Shown piece by piece: positions 36,101 to 45,459 of a DNA stretch of 64,000 nucleotides. Position numbers and translations under genes: made by a program. The stretch is taken from NCBI RefSeq assembly GCF_000616095.1, contig NZ_BAMS01000001.1, positions 1,426,001 to 1,490,000 on the forward strand, given 5' to 3'. Below the pieces are notes generated by a model. That model was not told the origin of the DNA. It searched no databases and saw nothing but the letters and a program-made list of their open reading frames with translations. The DNA is from Sneathiella glossodoripedis JCM 23214 (lineage in GTDB: Bacteria; Pseudomonadota; Alphaproteobacteria; Sneathiellales; Sneathiellaceae). Numbering within the stretch: the stretch's first letter is position 1; each line of letters starts with the position of its first letter.

Positions 36101-37154
36101 ATTACCTTATTTCCTTTATAAAAGGCGGATGCTCATCAGCGCTGGTGATCGATATTGGCAGCGAAAAATGTCGGGAAAAGGACTTGAACTGGATGGACGC
36201 CGTTTAAATCCCCGTGCGCAAGGTCTGTTTGAATTGATGGCGTTGTTCGCTGTTCCTGCAAAATACTGGACGCCCGCAAATATGAGGGCAGGCTATCGCA
36301 AATCTGTTCAACTGTTTGATGGCCCAAAACCTGGTGTGAAAGATGTTCACGATATTATGATCAATTTGCCCGGGCGCGATATAAAGGCCAGGCTATATGA
36401 CAACATACCGGGTTCGGATCCAAAACCTTGCTTGTTGTATTTTCATGGGGGTGGCTTTGTCATTGGTGATCTTGAAACTCATGATGGTTTATGCCGGCGT
36501 CTGGCGCGCGAAACAGGGCACAGGGTATTGGCGATTGATTATCGTTTAGGGCCGGAACACCGTTTTCCTGCAGCAATGGACGATGCCGTTGATAGTTGGG
36601 TCTGGCTTCAACAAAATGCGGCCAGATTAAATATTGATCCTGAACGGATCAGTGTCTCGGGCGATAGCGCGGGCGCGGTGCTGGCTTTGCTTGTGTCTGC
36701 AAAGGCGTCACATGGGCAGATGGGAAATATCCCTTTGTCTACTGAGTTAATATACCCCGCTGATTTGACAGTGAAATCAACCGCATCTCGTGAATTGCTT
36801 GGTGGTGAGGACATACTCCTAACCAAGGAGCTTATGGATTGGTTTAATGGCCAGTTTACATCTGATGAGATGTCCATAGCTCATCCTCACTTAAATGCGC
36901 TCGATAACGCGGTTTCAGGGAATATGCCTCCAACCTGGATTTTAACCTGTGGATTTGATCCGCTTCGTGATGACGGAAAACTTATTGCCGAAAAACTGAA
37001 GTCAAAAGGGGCTCAAGTCGCATTTACCGAATATTCGGATCTTTACCATGGATTTATTGGGGCGGGGGCTCTGTTTTCTGAAGTTGATGACATGGTTCTA
37101 GGGATGGGTGATTTTATTCGCCAACATCTAAATAATAAAAAAGAAGCGGATTAA
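36090..37154 (+). CDS. Alpha/beta hydrolase (HSL-type esterase)
   Basis: 354 residues. The HSL signature LLYFHGGGFVIGD (oxyanion HGGG) and nucleophile ISVSGDSAGAVLALLV (GDSAG) are clear; LTCGFDPLRDDG holds the catalytic Asp and LYHGFIGAG the His. These esterases hydrolyse short- to medium-chain esters. GGGAG precedes the start inside the monooxygenase gene, and the genes overlap by 11 nt, so coupled translation. Expected to hydrolyse the ester made by the monooxygenase; inference. Confidence 0.92.
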   Translation: MLLKLPYFLYKRRMLISAGDRYWQRKMSGKGLELDGRRLNPRAQGLFELMALFAVPAKYWTPANMRAGYRKSVQLFDGPKPGVKDVHDIMINLPGRDIKARLYDNIPGSDPKPCLLYFHGGGFVIGDLETHDGLCRRLARETGHRVLAIDYRLGPEHRFPAAMDDAVDSWVWLQQNAARLNIDPERISVSGDSAGAVLALLVSAKASHGQMGNIPLSTELIYPADLTVKSTASRELLGGEDILLTKELMDWFNGQFTSDEMSIAHPHLNALDNAVSGNMPPTWILTCGFDPLRDDGKLIAEKLKSKGAQVAFTEYSDLYHGFIGAGALFSEVDDMVLGMGDFIRQHLNNKKEAD

Positions 37155-37178
37155 AAGCTGCAAAAAGAGGAGGGGGAA

Positions 37179-37988
37179 ATGAGATTTTCGGGGCAGATTG
37201 CGGCCATAACCGGGGCTGGCTCTGGTATTGGGCGCGCGTTGGCTGTGGCTCTGGCCAAGGAAGGGTGTCATTTGGCGCTGGCAGATCTGGATGAGGCCGG
37301 TTTGCAGGGTACAGTCGATATTGTAAAGGGGCACAACATTAGCTGTCGGCATGTTTTGTTGGATGTGAGTGATGAGGCCGCCGTACAAAAATGGTCTGAT
37401 GATACTGTGGAAGAGTTTGGGCGTGTGGATTATATATTCAACAATGCCGGTGTTGCTCTTTTCGATAGCGCCGAAAGTGAAGACTATGAAAGCTTTCGCT
37501 GGGTAATGGATATAAATTTTTGGGGCATGGTATATGGCACCAAAGCGTTCCTGAAGCATTTCCGAAAATCCGGCTCCGGTCATGTGATTAATGTATCCAG
37601 TTTGTTTGGGTTGATCGGTTTTCCCGGTCAAAGTGCCTATAATGCCAGTAAATTTGCCATTCGCGGATATACCGAGGCTCTCGCTCTTGAACTTCAGGGA
37701 AGCAATATCGGGGTGACATCAGTCCATCCGGGTGGAATTCGCACGGACATCGCCAGAAATGCGCGGTTTAAAAGAGCAGGTGAAAGCAGCAACAGCCAGT
37801 TAGAAACCATAAAACGCTTCGATGCGCTGGCAAAAACCTCACCTGCACAAGCGGCGGAGACAATTCTCAACGGTGTGGTTTCCAATAAACGAAGAGTCCT
37901 GATTGGAAATGACGCCCGAATTCTGGATTTTGTTCAGCGATTGATGCCAACCCGATATGGCTCTTTTTTAAACCGTGTTTTGAGTTAA
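37179..37988 (+). CDS. Short-chain dehydrogenase/reductase
   Basis: 269 residues. Cofactor motif AITGAGSGIGRALAVALAKE, NNAGVALFD, catalytic Ser in HVINVSSLFGLIGFPGQSAY and YNASK (Tyr/Lys) are all present; ADLD after the second strand favours NAD(H). AGGAGGGGGAA precedes the ATG, an almost ideal ribosome-binding site. Third gene of the BVMO operon; likely oxidises the alcohol to the ketone that the monooxygenase uses. Confidence 0.92.
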   Translation: MRFSGQIAAITGAGSGIGRALAVALAKEGCHLALADLDEAGLQGTVDIVKGHNISCRHVLLDVSDEAAVQKWSDDTVEEFGRVDYIFNNAGVALFDSAESEDYESFRWVMDINFWGMVYGTKAFLKHFRKSGSGHVINVSSLFGLIGFPGQSAYNASKFAIRGYTEALALELQGSNIGVTSVHPGGIRTDIARNARFKRAGESSNSQLETIKRFDALAKTSPAQAAETILNGVVSNKRRVLIGNDARILDFVQRLMPTRYGSFLNRVLS

Positions 37989-38058
37989 GCGGATAAGCTG
38001 GACAGTTCGTCATCGCTTCATTAGGTTGCAAAAAATCGGTTTTTAAAGGTGCCAGAAT

Positions 38059-38850
38059 ATGTCCTCGTTTGTGTTCCGCTTTACACATGCAATTACCCGC
38101 AAACCTTCGCGTTCCATTGCAAATGGTTTGCGGGCGGAGGATTGTGGAAATCCTGATCCCAATCTTTTTATGGAGCATCATGAAGAATATGTTCGTGCGC
38201 TTACTACTGCAGGAGCACAGGTTATCACGCTTGATCCATTGGAAGAGTTTCCCGATAGCGTTTTTGTGGAAGATACGGCCCTGTGCTTACCCGAAGGCGC
38301 AATTGTTATGAGACCCGGCGCACCTTCGCGACTTGGCGAAGCTGCAGCGATCAAACCCACATTACTAAGCCAGTTTTCCACTGTTATGGAAATAGAAAAC
38401 GGGTTTATCGAAGGAGGGGATATTCTTGTAACCGGCGAAGAGATACTGGTTGGAACGTCGGATCGCACAAATGAGGAAGGTATAGCGGAGCTTGCAGGAC
38501 TTGTGAAACAGTGGGGCTATAAGGTGCGGCGAGTACAAACACCGCCAGAAGTTCTGCACTTTAAGACTGACTGCGGTTTACTGGATGCCAAAACTATTCT
38601 CGCGACTGAGAGGCTGGCAAGTAGTGGCTGCTTTAACGACTATAAAGTTATTCTAACCGCCAAGGGAGAGGAGGCGGCAGCAAATGCAGTTCGATTTAAC
38701 GATGTCGTTCTGCTGCCCGCCGGATTTTCGCAAACTGCATCGCGGCTTAAACAAGAGGGATATACGGTTGTGGAACTTCCCAATAGCGAAGCCGCAAAGG
38801 TTGATGGTGGAATGTCCTGCCTGTCACTCCGTTATTGCGCGACCTTATAG
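38059..38850 (+). CDS. Dimethylarginine dimethylaminohydrolase-like protein
   Basis: 263 residues, pentein fold. PDSVFVEDTALCLPEGAIVM, IEGGDILVTG, LHFKTDCGLL (catalytic His167) and GGMSCLSLRY (nucleophile Cys254) match DDAH, which cleaves methylated arginines to citrulline and amines. Typical length 255-265. Its last 6 nt overlap the convergent alcohol-dehydrogenase gene. Could supply nitrogen from methylarginines; arginine deiminase-like activity is less likely because of length and motifs. Confidence 0.87.
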   Translation: MSSFVFRFTHAITRKPSRSIANGLRAEDCGNPDPNLFMEHHEEYVRALTTAGAQVITLDPLEEFPDSVFVEDTALCLPEGAIVMRPGAPSRLGEAAAIKPTLLSQFSTVMEIENGFIEGGDILVTGEEILVGTSDRTNEEGIAELAGLVKQWGYKVRRVQTPPEVLHFKTDCGLLDAKTILATERLASSGCFNDYKVILTAKGEEAAANAVRFNDVVLLPAGFSQTASRLKQEGYTVVELPNSEAAKVDGGMSCLSLRYCATL

Positions 38851-39978
38851 ACCCATTGCATCCAGATACATTCTTTCATATTCCTGCTGTGTTGGTTGTA
38901 CTGGATTTGAAAAATGGCATGCATCTGTCAGGCAGTGTTTTGCAAGGTCTGGCACCATATCTTTGGTTACACCCATTTCAGCCAGATTTGCTGGGAGCTC
39001 CAGTTGTTTATTAAATTCTTCGATCCATGAGGCAATATCTGCATCCATTGGCAGTCCCATAGCCTGTCTAAGCTTGTCGAATTTATTGCCAACATGAGGT
39101 GCATTGAATCTTAGGACAGTGGGAAGTAGAACAGCATTTAATGTTCCATGATGTGCTTTGAGCTCTTCATTAGCGCCAACCGCATGGCTCATGGAATGGA
39201 CCGCTCCTAACCCTTTGGCAAAAGCCATCGCCCCCTCACTTGCTGCCATCATCATATTCCATCTGGCTTCTTTGTCATGACCATCATCCACTGCCCGCTT
39301 TAGATATGTCACTACCCGCTCGAGGCCGTCCAGACCAATAGCTGCGGCAACCGGATTGACTGTATTTGTCAAATAAGCCTCGATGCAATGGGCCATCGCA
39401 TCCATTCCCGTTGCTGCAGTTAGGTGTTTTGGTAAATCATATGTGAGCTCTGGATCGCAAATTGCAATTTTGGGGAGCAGGTTTGGGCTGGAAATAACAA
39501 TTTTCTGCCCTTCTTCGGTGATGATGACAGCCCCCCCACCGACTTCACTTCCTGTGCCCGCTGTTGTAGGAATGGCAATTATCGGTGCTGTATCGCCAAT
39601 TCCATCACGGCCAACTTTCATGACACCCCAGTCTTTTACAGTCCCGGAATGAGTGCTCATTAGCGATACACCCTTGCCAAGGTCGATGGAGGAGCCACCG
39701 CCAAGAGCTACCACGCCATCGCACTCATTTTCTCTGAATAATTTCAGAGCGTCATTTACGGCGGTCTCTGTAGGGTTGCCCGGTGTTTCATCATAGAGAG
39801 TAGCGTCTATATCATTTGGCAGCGCACGTCTCAGGCGGTCATAAATACCGGATTGCATTATTCCCTTGTCCGTGCAGATTAAAGGCTTTGTTATGCCGAA
39901 CCGTTTTAACGACGCGGCGATATTATTGATTGCGCCAAAATCAATTTCCATTTCGTTGTGATATTTTATTAGTGCCAT
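38845..39978 (-). CDS. Iron-containing alcohol dehydrogenase
   Basis: 377 residues, Fe-ADH superfamily. GGGSSIDLGKGVSLM is the dinucleotide motif; the metal ligands are in ATGMDAMAHCIEAYLT (Asp, His) and GLGAVHSMSHAVGANEELKA (His residues). GGGGGGTTAG precedes the ATG. Oxidises alcohols such as 1,3-propanediol-type, lactaldehyde or butanol; the substrate cannot be told. Monocistronic, convergent with the DDAH gene. Confidence 0.9.
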   Translation of the reverse strand: MALIKYHNEMEIDFGAINNIAASLKRFGITKPLICTDKGIMQSGIYDRLRRALPNDIDATLYDETPGNPTETAVNDALKLFRENECDGVVALGGGSSIDLGKGVSLMSTHSGTVKDWGVMKVGRDGIGDTAPIIAIPTTAGTGSEVGGGAVIITEEGQKIVISSPNLLPKIAICDPELTYDLPKHLTAATGMDAMAHCIEAYLTNTVNPVAAAIGLDGLERVVTYLKRAVDDGHDKEARWNMMMAASEGAMAFAKGLGAVHSMSHAVGANEELKAHHGTLNAVLLPTVLRFNAPHVGNKFDKLRQAMGLPMDADIASWIEEFNKQLELPANLAEMGVTKDMVPDLAKHCLTDACHFSNPVQPTQQEYERMYLDAMGL

Positions 39979-40169
39979 CTAACCCCCCTTTTTGGTCAGG
40001 AGTAAAGAAACTCCTTTATTATTTTTCTATTACGTTATCTGAACCTGATCGAACTGTCAGCAGCCAAATGCAGTTTTTGCACGTACCGGCTGTATTGTTA
40101 TTCTCTATATTTACAAGTTACAGTAAAAACTTGTATTTCTAATATTCGACTATTTCGGAGAATAGCAGT

Positions 40170-41834
40170 TTGCCCGAACGTCAGAATGATCAGACCGCTG
40201 ATGACAATGGCCATGCGTTAGAACACCGGTATGTGGAGGTGATGAACAACTTTGCCGTTGATCTGATCAATATTGGCGATGAACAGCAACTGGCTTGGTA
40301 TGTGGCAAAAAATGTTGTTCAAAAGTTGGGTTTTGCTGACTGTGTTGTTTATTTTTATTCAGAAGAGACAAATCTGCTCACTCAGATAGCCGCGATTGGT
40401 GAAAAGAACCCGACCGGCAGAGTGATAATCAATCATTTGCAAATTCCGATTGGGCAAGGGGTGACAGGAAAGGTTGCGCAAAGCGGGCAACCAATGCTCA
40501 TCAATGATTTAACCAATTGTGATTTTTATATACCTGATGTGGATCCCGCCTGCTCCGAGTTATGTGTCCCAATCATTAGTGAAGGCAAAACACTTGGTGT
40601 CATTGATAGCGAGCATCCGGACAAGGGTTTTTTCAATAACACTCATCTGCGTACCCTTACTTTGGTAGCAACATTAATGGCTGCCCGTCTTAAACTTCTG
40701 ATCAAGGAGCGGGACCTTGTCGAAAGCGACTTGCGCAATCGTCTGATTTTTAACGCGTCACTGGACGGGATTGTAACTGTTAATGAAAAAGGAAAAATTG
40801 TCGAAAGTAATCAGGCTGCTCGGGATATGTTGGGATATCAGCAGAGTGAGCTTAAAGGACGGCGAGCGATCAGTCTGCTTGTCCCCGCCGGCCTTCAGCG
40901 TAGATATCGAAAACAAATGAAAGACATCCTGCAAAGAGGGCGGGGCCGGCTTCTGAATACGCGTTTTGAGACTTGGGCGAAACGCAAAAATGGAGAAGAG
41001 TTTCCAATCGAAATAGCGATCGCAAATTATCGTGTTGCCGAGCAGCGTTTTTTCACCGGATTTTTGCGTGATATAACAGCTCAGAAACAGGCGGAAATAG
41101 CACGTAGGCGAGCTCTTCACGATGCAGAAAAAGCAAATCGTACCAAATCTGTATTTCTCGCAACTATGAGCCACGAACTTCGGACCCCCTTAAATGCGAT
41201 AATTGGGTTTTCAGAAGTTCTGCGTGGGGAAATGTTCGGCCCGCTCGGAAGTGGGCGATACAAAGAATATGTCGAAGACATTACTATCAGCGGTAGGCAT
41301 CTTCTCACATTGGTGAATGATATACTGGATTTGTCAGCAATTGAGGCGAATGAATTGACCATGCATAAGCAGGACATGCATTTTCGAAATATCATGCATG
41401 ACTGTTCCACAATCATTGGAGAATTGGCGAAGAAAAAGCATATTACATATCACGAAATACTGGCTGAAGATTTATCACTTCTTCACGCGGATCCTCGTGC
41501 AGTCTCCCAAATATTGATCAATTTGCTTTCAAATGCGGTGAAATTTACCCCAGATAGCGGCGAAGTGACGGTGAAAATCTATGAAGAAGATAATCAGCAC
41601 GTCATTTGTGTTTCTGACACAGGTCCCGGCATGGATACCGAACAAATTGAAGCTCTTACCAAACCTTTTGTCCGCGGACAAAGTCATGCTCATACCGCGA
41701 TGGAAGGTTCTGGCCTTGGGCTTGCAATCGTAAATTCACTTGTTGGATTGCATGACGGTGATCTTCAGTTTGAGAGCGTTAAGGGCGGCGGTACGTCTGT
41801 CTTTGTAAGATTGCCAAGCCGGGCGGAAGGCTAA
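40170..41834 (+). CDS. Hybrid-free sensor histidine kinase (GAF-PAS-HisKA-HATPase)
   Basis: 554 residues, no TM helices, so cytoplasmic. GAF domain about residues 25-170 (IGDEQQLAWYVAKNVVQKLG), PAS about 190-310 (NASLDGIVTVNEKGKIVESN then FLRDITAQKQAE), then HisKA with His335 (SHELRTPLNAIIGFSEVLRG) and HATPase with N-box (LINLLSNAVKFTPD), G1 DTGPGM and G2 GSGLGLAI. TTG start at 40170 with GGAG 9 nt before. No response regulator adjacent. Signals unknown; likely reports intracellular small molecule or redox. Confidence 0.9.
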   Translation: MPERQNDQTADDNGHALEHRYVEVMNNFAVDLINIGDEQQLAWYVAKNVVQKLGFADCVVYFYSEETNLLTQIAAIGEKNPTGRVIINHLQIPIGQGVTGKVAQSGQPMLINDLTNCDFYIPDVDPACSELCVPIISEGKTLGVIDSEHPDKGFFNNTHLRTLTLVATLMAARLKLLIKERDLVESDLRNRLIFNASLDGIVTVNEKGKIVESNQAARDMLGYQQSELKGRRAISLLVPAGLQRRYRKQMKDILQRGRGRLLNTRFETWAKRKNGEEFPIEIAIANYRVAEQRFFTGFLRDITAQKQAEIARRRALHDAEKANRTKSVFLATMSHELRTPLNAIIGFSEVLRGEMFGPLGSGRYKEYVEDITISGRHLLTLVNDILDLSAIEANELTMHKQDMHFRNIMHDCSTIIGELAKKKHITYHEILAEDLSLLHADPRAVSQILINLLSNAVKFTPDSGEVTVKIYEEDNQHVICVSDTGPGMDTEQIEALTKPFVRGQSHAHTAMEGSGLGLAIVNSLVGLHDGDLQFESVKGGGTSVFVRLPSRAEG

Positions 41835-41848
41835 TAGCAATTAGGGCA

Positions 41849-43054
41849 TCAGCTAGTTCTGAGTGCGATACGGCTTGCTGTTATTGCCATCAATGTCAGA
41901 GCGACACATGCGTAGAACACACTGTCAATAGAAATACCCAGGTCAAACGCGAGCCCCATGAAAACGGGTCCTAATGCGGATCCAAATACCATAACCACAT
42001 TCGCGACACTTCTGATGGCTCCCAGATGCTGTGTTCCATATAACTCCGCCCACATGGATGATTGTGCAGGAGTATTGTATCCTGCACCAATCCCAAGCAA
42101 TGCCATAATCAGTGCCGCGAAAATCGGATCATTTAGATGGGCAAACATTAACAGTGCTACGCTCATAAACAGAAGCGAATAAGGGGCAATGCGACGGGCG
42201 CTAAACCGGTCGACCAGCCAACCTGCGCCCAAACCACCAGCAAGGCTGAAGGCTGCAAATATGGAGAAACAGATGCTCCACCACTCAATACTCCATCCTT
42301 TTACTTCAACTAAATAAACTTGATGAAAGAACAAACCTGTTATGACACCAGACTGAGTTATGGAAATTCCAATCAACAAATAAAACCGGTAATCGCGGAG
42401 CAGCGCAGCGCGGTCATAGTGTTTCATATCATCAGATGTTTGAGCGAGTGCCCCCGGGCCATCCTGAGCTGCGGTATGTTCGATTAGTCGCTTGATGAAT
42501 GGCAATAAAGTAATCGCACAAAGAAAGGACATAACAGGCCAAATCAGTCGCCAGTCCATTAATCCAAGCGCAATGACAATGACCGGCGGGAACAGGGATT
42601 CACCAAGGATGAAGCCCAAACCTGCATATGAGATGGCTCTGCCCCTCTCAGCGCTGTAACGGCGTGCCATGGCGGTAAGGGCAATATGATTTAACATGCC
42701 TTGCCCCATGAACCGGACGAACAAGATGCCAATAAGAAGGGTGATAGGACCCTGTATGGCAGCAAAAGTAGCAATGCTGACACTCATCAAGACCACCATT
42801 GTTACCGCAAATTTTGCAAGCGGCAGGCGATCGATGAGCGGGCCTGTCTTCCAGAGCAGAACTGCGCTGATTAATGTCGCGATCGTGTAGAGGGTGCCAA
42901 ACTCACCGTGGCTGAGGTTAAAATCATTACGAAGATGAGCACCAAACAGGCTGATCAGAAAAGTTTGTCCCGGGCTGGACCAAAAGGTCAATAGCAAACC
43001 AAATAGCAGAAAACGCCACTCTTGTTTAATGAAATGCCGGCTGCTGGAAATCAT
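41849..43054 (-). CDS. MFS transporter
   Basis: 401 residues, twelve hydrophobic segments. LSHGEFGTLYTIATLISAVL and KTGPLIDRLPLAKFAVTM include the loop 2-3 Asp-Arg motif of MFS proteins; RRYSAERGRAISYAGLGFILG and LVDRFSARRIAPYSLLF are the corresponding loops in the two halves. Unknown substrate (sugar-phosphate/NreB-type range). Ends 14 bp from the histidine-kinase gene, convergent with it. Confidence 0.82.
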   Translation of the reverse strand: MISSSRHFIKQEWRFLLFGLLLTFWSSPGQTFLISLFGAHLRNDFNLSHGEFGTLYTIATLISAVLLWKTGPLIDRLPLAKFAVTMVVLMSVSIATFAAIQGPITLLIGILFVRFMGQGMLNHIALTAMARRYSAERGRAISYAGLGFILGESLFPPVIVIALGLMDWRLIWPVMSFLCAITLLPFIKRLIEHTAAQDGPGALAQTSDDMKHYDRAALLRDYRFYLLIGISITQSGVITGLFFHQVYLVEVKGWSIEWWSICFSIFAAFSLAGGLGAGWLVDRFSARRIAPYSLLFMSVALLMFAHLNDPIFAALIMALLGIGAGYNTPAQSSMWAELYGTQHLGAIRSVANVVMVFGSALGPVFMGLAFDLGISIDSVFYACVALTLMAITASRIALRTS

Positions 43055-43087
43055 GAGGCTTGCTTTAGAAAAGGTGGTCTATAAAAA

Positions 43088-43113
43088 AAAAGCCCTCAAA
43101 TTTGAGGGCTTTT
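43088..43113 (-). terminator. Terminator of the CbiM gene
   Basis: AAAAGCCCTCAAA followed at once by its exact inverse, 13-bp arms with no loop base, extended on the minus strand by a T-run of ten. A very strong terminator just past the CbiM stop. Confidence 0.9.
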
Positions 43114-43130
43114 CGTAAACGGGCGTAAAC

Positions 43131-43811
43131 TTAAGCCGCGTTGTTATATAAACGATCGTGGAACAGGGGGCTGTCTTTCATCTGGTGTAAGGCTTTTGCA
43201 CCAGCCAGAACGCCCAGATCCACCAATGGTTCAAAGACAATAACGATCATATAAGCTGCACCAAATGATCCTATCGAAGCCATATTTTCTGCACCGAAGC
43301 CTTGTCCGTAAAGAGCCCAGAAGGCTACCCATGCAACGATACCGCCTTGATAGGCTGTTGAAAGTGCCAGTGCCTGTTTGTAGGTAACATCCTTATATGC
43401 AGTATTTGCCGGGATGATTTTTTTGGCGATAATTGAAACCAGCATCAATGGTGCCAACAAAGTTGTGATATTTACAAAATACATTGGCAAATCAGTTGGG
43501 GCAAAGAACATGCCTTGCAGAAGCAGGCCCGCTGTCAAACCAACACCAGCTGCAGCCGGACCAAACAGAAGAAATAGGGTGGAACCAAGTATGAAATGGA
43601 CTTCCGATACGCCAATCGGGTGTTTTGGAAGAACTTCAAAGAAGCAGAAAACCAGAACGGCAGAAATTAGACTTCTCAGAATTAAGGAAATGAGCCCTTG
43701 AGACTTTATTGCAGTCCAGCTTGACTTCAACAATACGCCAAAGGATGCGCCAGCAGTTGCTAGGCTAAGTCCCATTTTTGCGCCAGAAACGACTCCAGGT
43801 TCGATATGCAT
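43131..43811 (-). CDS. cbiM: CbiM-family cobalt/B12-related transport protein
   Basis: 226 residues, about six TM helices. It starts MHIEPGVVSGAKMGLSLATA, the N-terminal MHIxxG metal-binding start of CbiM/NikM S components of ECF transporters, and has KHPIGVSEVHFILGSTLFLL with a conserved His. No CbiN, CbiQ or CbiO gene is next to it, so it may work with distant partners or alone. It is the only gene behind a cobalamin riboswitch and ends in a strong terminator. The riboswitch says that B12 represses it, in line with cobalt uptake for B12 synthesis or a direct corrinoid link. Confidence 0.82.
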   Translation of the reverse strand: MHIEPGVVSGAKMGLSLATAGASFGVLLKSSWTAIKSQGLISLILRSLISAVLVFCFFEVLPKHPIGVSEVHFILGSTLFLLFGPAAAGVGLTAGLLLQGMFFAPTDLPMYFVNITTLLAPLMLVSIIAKKIIPANTAYKDVTYKQALALSTAYQGGIVAWVAFWALYGQGFGAENMASIGSFGAAYMIVIVFEPLVDLGVLAGAKALHQMKDSPLFHDRLYNNAA

Positions 43812-43871
43812 ATTTTCTCCTTTTCTGCACCCACCGTGCTGTTAAATACCTGTTAATCGGGCTGTTGTTTA

Positions 43872-44030
43872 AAGGGCAGGTCTCCTGACTCACGCTAAAT
43901 TCTCTGTCCCCTTCCCGGTAACTCCAGTGGGCTTTTGACAGAACCGAAACGCCTACAGTTGCGGGGGCAGTCACGGAATTGGCATTGCCGCACCGTGTTC
44001 CCTATTAATTTCCACGCAGACAGCGCAGAA
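43872..44030 (-). ncRNA. Cobalamin riboswitch
   Basis: Read on the minus strand: GGGAACACGGTGC, AATGCCAATTCCGTGACTGC, CCCCGCAACTGT, then AAGCCCACTGG and, near the coding gene, GAGTCAGGAGACCTGCC. These are the consecutive conserved blocks of the B12 riboswitch, including the CCGCAACTGT core and the AGTCAGGA(G)ACCTGCC closing arm. It precedes the CbiM gene by about 60 nt, and presumably turns it off when B12 binds. Its exact ends are approximate. Confidence 0.93.
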
Positions 44031-44104
44031 ATACCCTTAACCTGCAGGAGTATCTTTGAAGTTGATCGAGTGTGCAAGATTTAACATGCATATCGGGCGT
44101 ATTA

Positions 44105-44599
44105 TTATTCGCTGATTGCGTTAATCCATTTGTCTGCCCGTTCTTTATTGACCCCAAAGTCCTTTCGCCCATAGATCGCTCGGGCAAATAAGGCGAACGT
44201 GGATTTACCATCTTCAACTTCAATGAATTCAATGGATACCACATCGGGCCAGCGCATAAAGGGAGTGCGGATTACAACATCAAGGCTCCGCTCGTCTTCA
44301 TGCCTGATCTCAAGATTTTCTTCCGCTTTGACGGCTTGTTTGAGGCGGGCGGCCAACTCATCACGGCTCATGTCAAAGACAGGAGCAATTTTGAAGCGTG
44401 TTGCGTTCTGGCATAAATTTTCCGGGCAAATCAAAACCCAGTTCGGTGTTTCAGGTGTCGTCAGGTTACTAAAATCTGTCGGCTGAAAATCACCGGCTTT
44501 CAGTAAGCGGTCCCATAATGGTGTGAGTCTGAGGACAGTCAATACAGCCAGCAGAATTATGAGACCTATGGTGAAAAGGGTCAAAATTTTGGAAATCAT
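44105..44599 (-). CDS. DUF1499 protein
   Basis: 164 residues with one N-terminal TM anchor (ILTLFTIGLIILLAVLTVLR). The remainder is the DUF1499 domain: DFSNLTTPETPNWVLICPEN, then DVVIRTPFMRWPDVVSIEFI and ALFARAIYGRKDFGVNKERA. Function unknown; usually faces the periplasm. Monocistronic; upstream DNA of 155 bp is shared with the tungstate transporter on the other strand. Confidence 0.85.
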   Translation of the reverse strand: MISKILTLFTIGLIILLAVLTVLRLTPLWDRLLKAGDFQPTDFSNLTTPETPNWVLICPENLCQNATRFKIAPVFDMSRDELAARLKQAVKAEENLEIRHEDERSLDVVIRTPFMRWPDVVSIEFIEVEDGKSTFALFARAIYGRKDFGVNKERADKWINAISE

Positions 44600-44754
44600 T
44601 TTACGATTGGTTCCGAATGCCAGTTAAAATCAAATTTACAGAAGGAAACCATACACATAATCGTAAAAGGCTGTAACAAAAAACAAATATGTGCCAATAA
44701 ACACCCTGTGATGAGTGCCGTTCAGGTTGGTTTTGATATATTGGTAAGCATTGA

Positions 44755-45459
44755 ATGACAGATTTTTTTGGCGGTATTTTTGCGGCTTTTGAGCTGGTTT
44801 TTTCATTGGATGAGGATCTGGTGGAAATTTCGCTGCGCTCCATGCAGGTCACACTTAGTGCAGTCGTGATTTCAGCTTTTATCGGATTACCATTGGGCGC
44901 TTATCTGGCGCTTTCCCGGTTCAGGTATCGTCGATTTGCAATTGCACTCTTAAATGCAATGATGGGTTTGCCGCCCGTTGTTGTGGGATTGGTCGTGTAT
45001 TTGTTGCTCTCACGAAGTGGTCCTTTTGGGGTGCTTGATTTGCTTTTTACGCCCACAGCAATGATCATTGCACAAACAATAATAGTCACCCCCATTATCG
45101 CGTCGCTATCCCATCAGGCGCTAAGGGAATTATGGCACCAGTATCATGATCTCTTGATATCGCTTCACACGGGGAAATTTCAGCGAATGAAGACTTTGAT
45201 CTGGGATGGTCGCAGACCTTTGCTGACAGCTACCCTGACGGGATTCGGTCGGGCAATAGGTGAGGTGGGCGCAATCATGATCGTTGGTGGTAATATCGAT
45301 CATTTAACACGTGTTCTCACAACGGCGATTGCACTGGAGGTTGGAAAGGGCGATTTTCAATTGGCACTAAGTCTGGGCATAGTGCTTATTCTATTGGCGG
45401 TTCTTGTCAATTTGAGTGTACATATGCTGTCAAAAACTGAACGGGCAGGGACATGGTAA
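44755..45459 (+). CDS. tupB: Tungstate ABC transporter permease, TupB type
   Basis: 234 residues, five to six TM helices. SLRSMQVTLSAVVISAFIGL and LPPVVVGLVVYLLLSRSG are typical of TupB/ModB-type permeases; TATLTGFGRAIGEVGAIMIV is the EAA contact loop. The tupB-tupC-tupA order and the binding-protein features place it as tungstate/molybdate. Its end overlaps tupC by 7 nt. Confidence 0.88.
   Translation: MTDFFGGIFAAFELVFSLDEDLVEISLRSMQVTLSAVVISAFIGLPLGAYLALSRFRYRRFAIALLNAMMGLPPVVVGLVVYLLLSRSGPFGVLDLLFTPTAMIIAQTIIVTPIIASLSHQALRELWHQYHDLLISLHTGKFQRMKTLIWDGRRPLLTATLTGFGRAIGEVGAIMIVGGNIDHLTRVLTTAIALEVGKGDFQLALSLGIVLILLAVLVNLSVHMLSKTERAGTW

Noticed and set aside
37128-37631. 167-codon open frame opposite the SDR and hydrolase genes
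   Set aside because: Antisense to strongly conserved coding sequence, no ribosome-binding site, no family resemblance.
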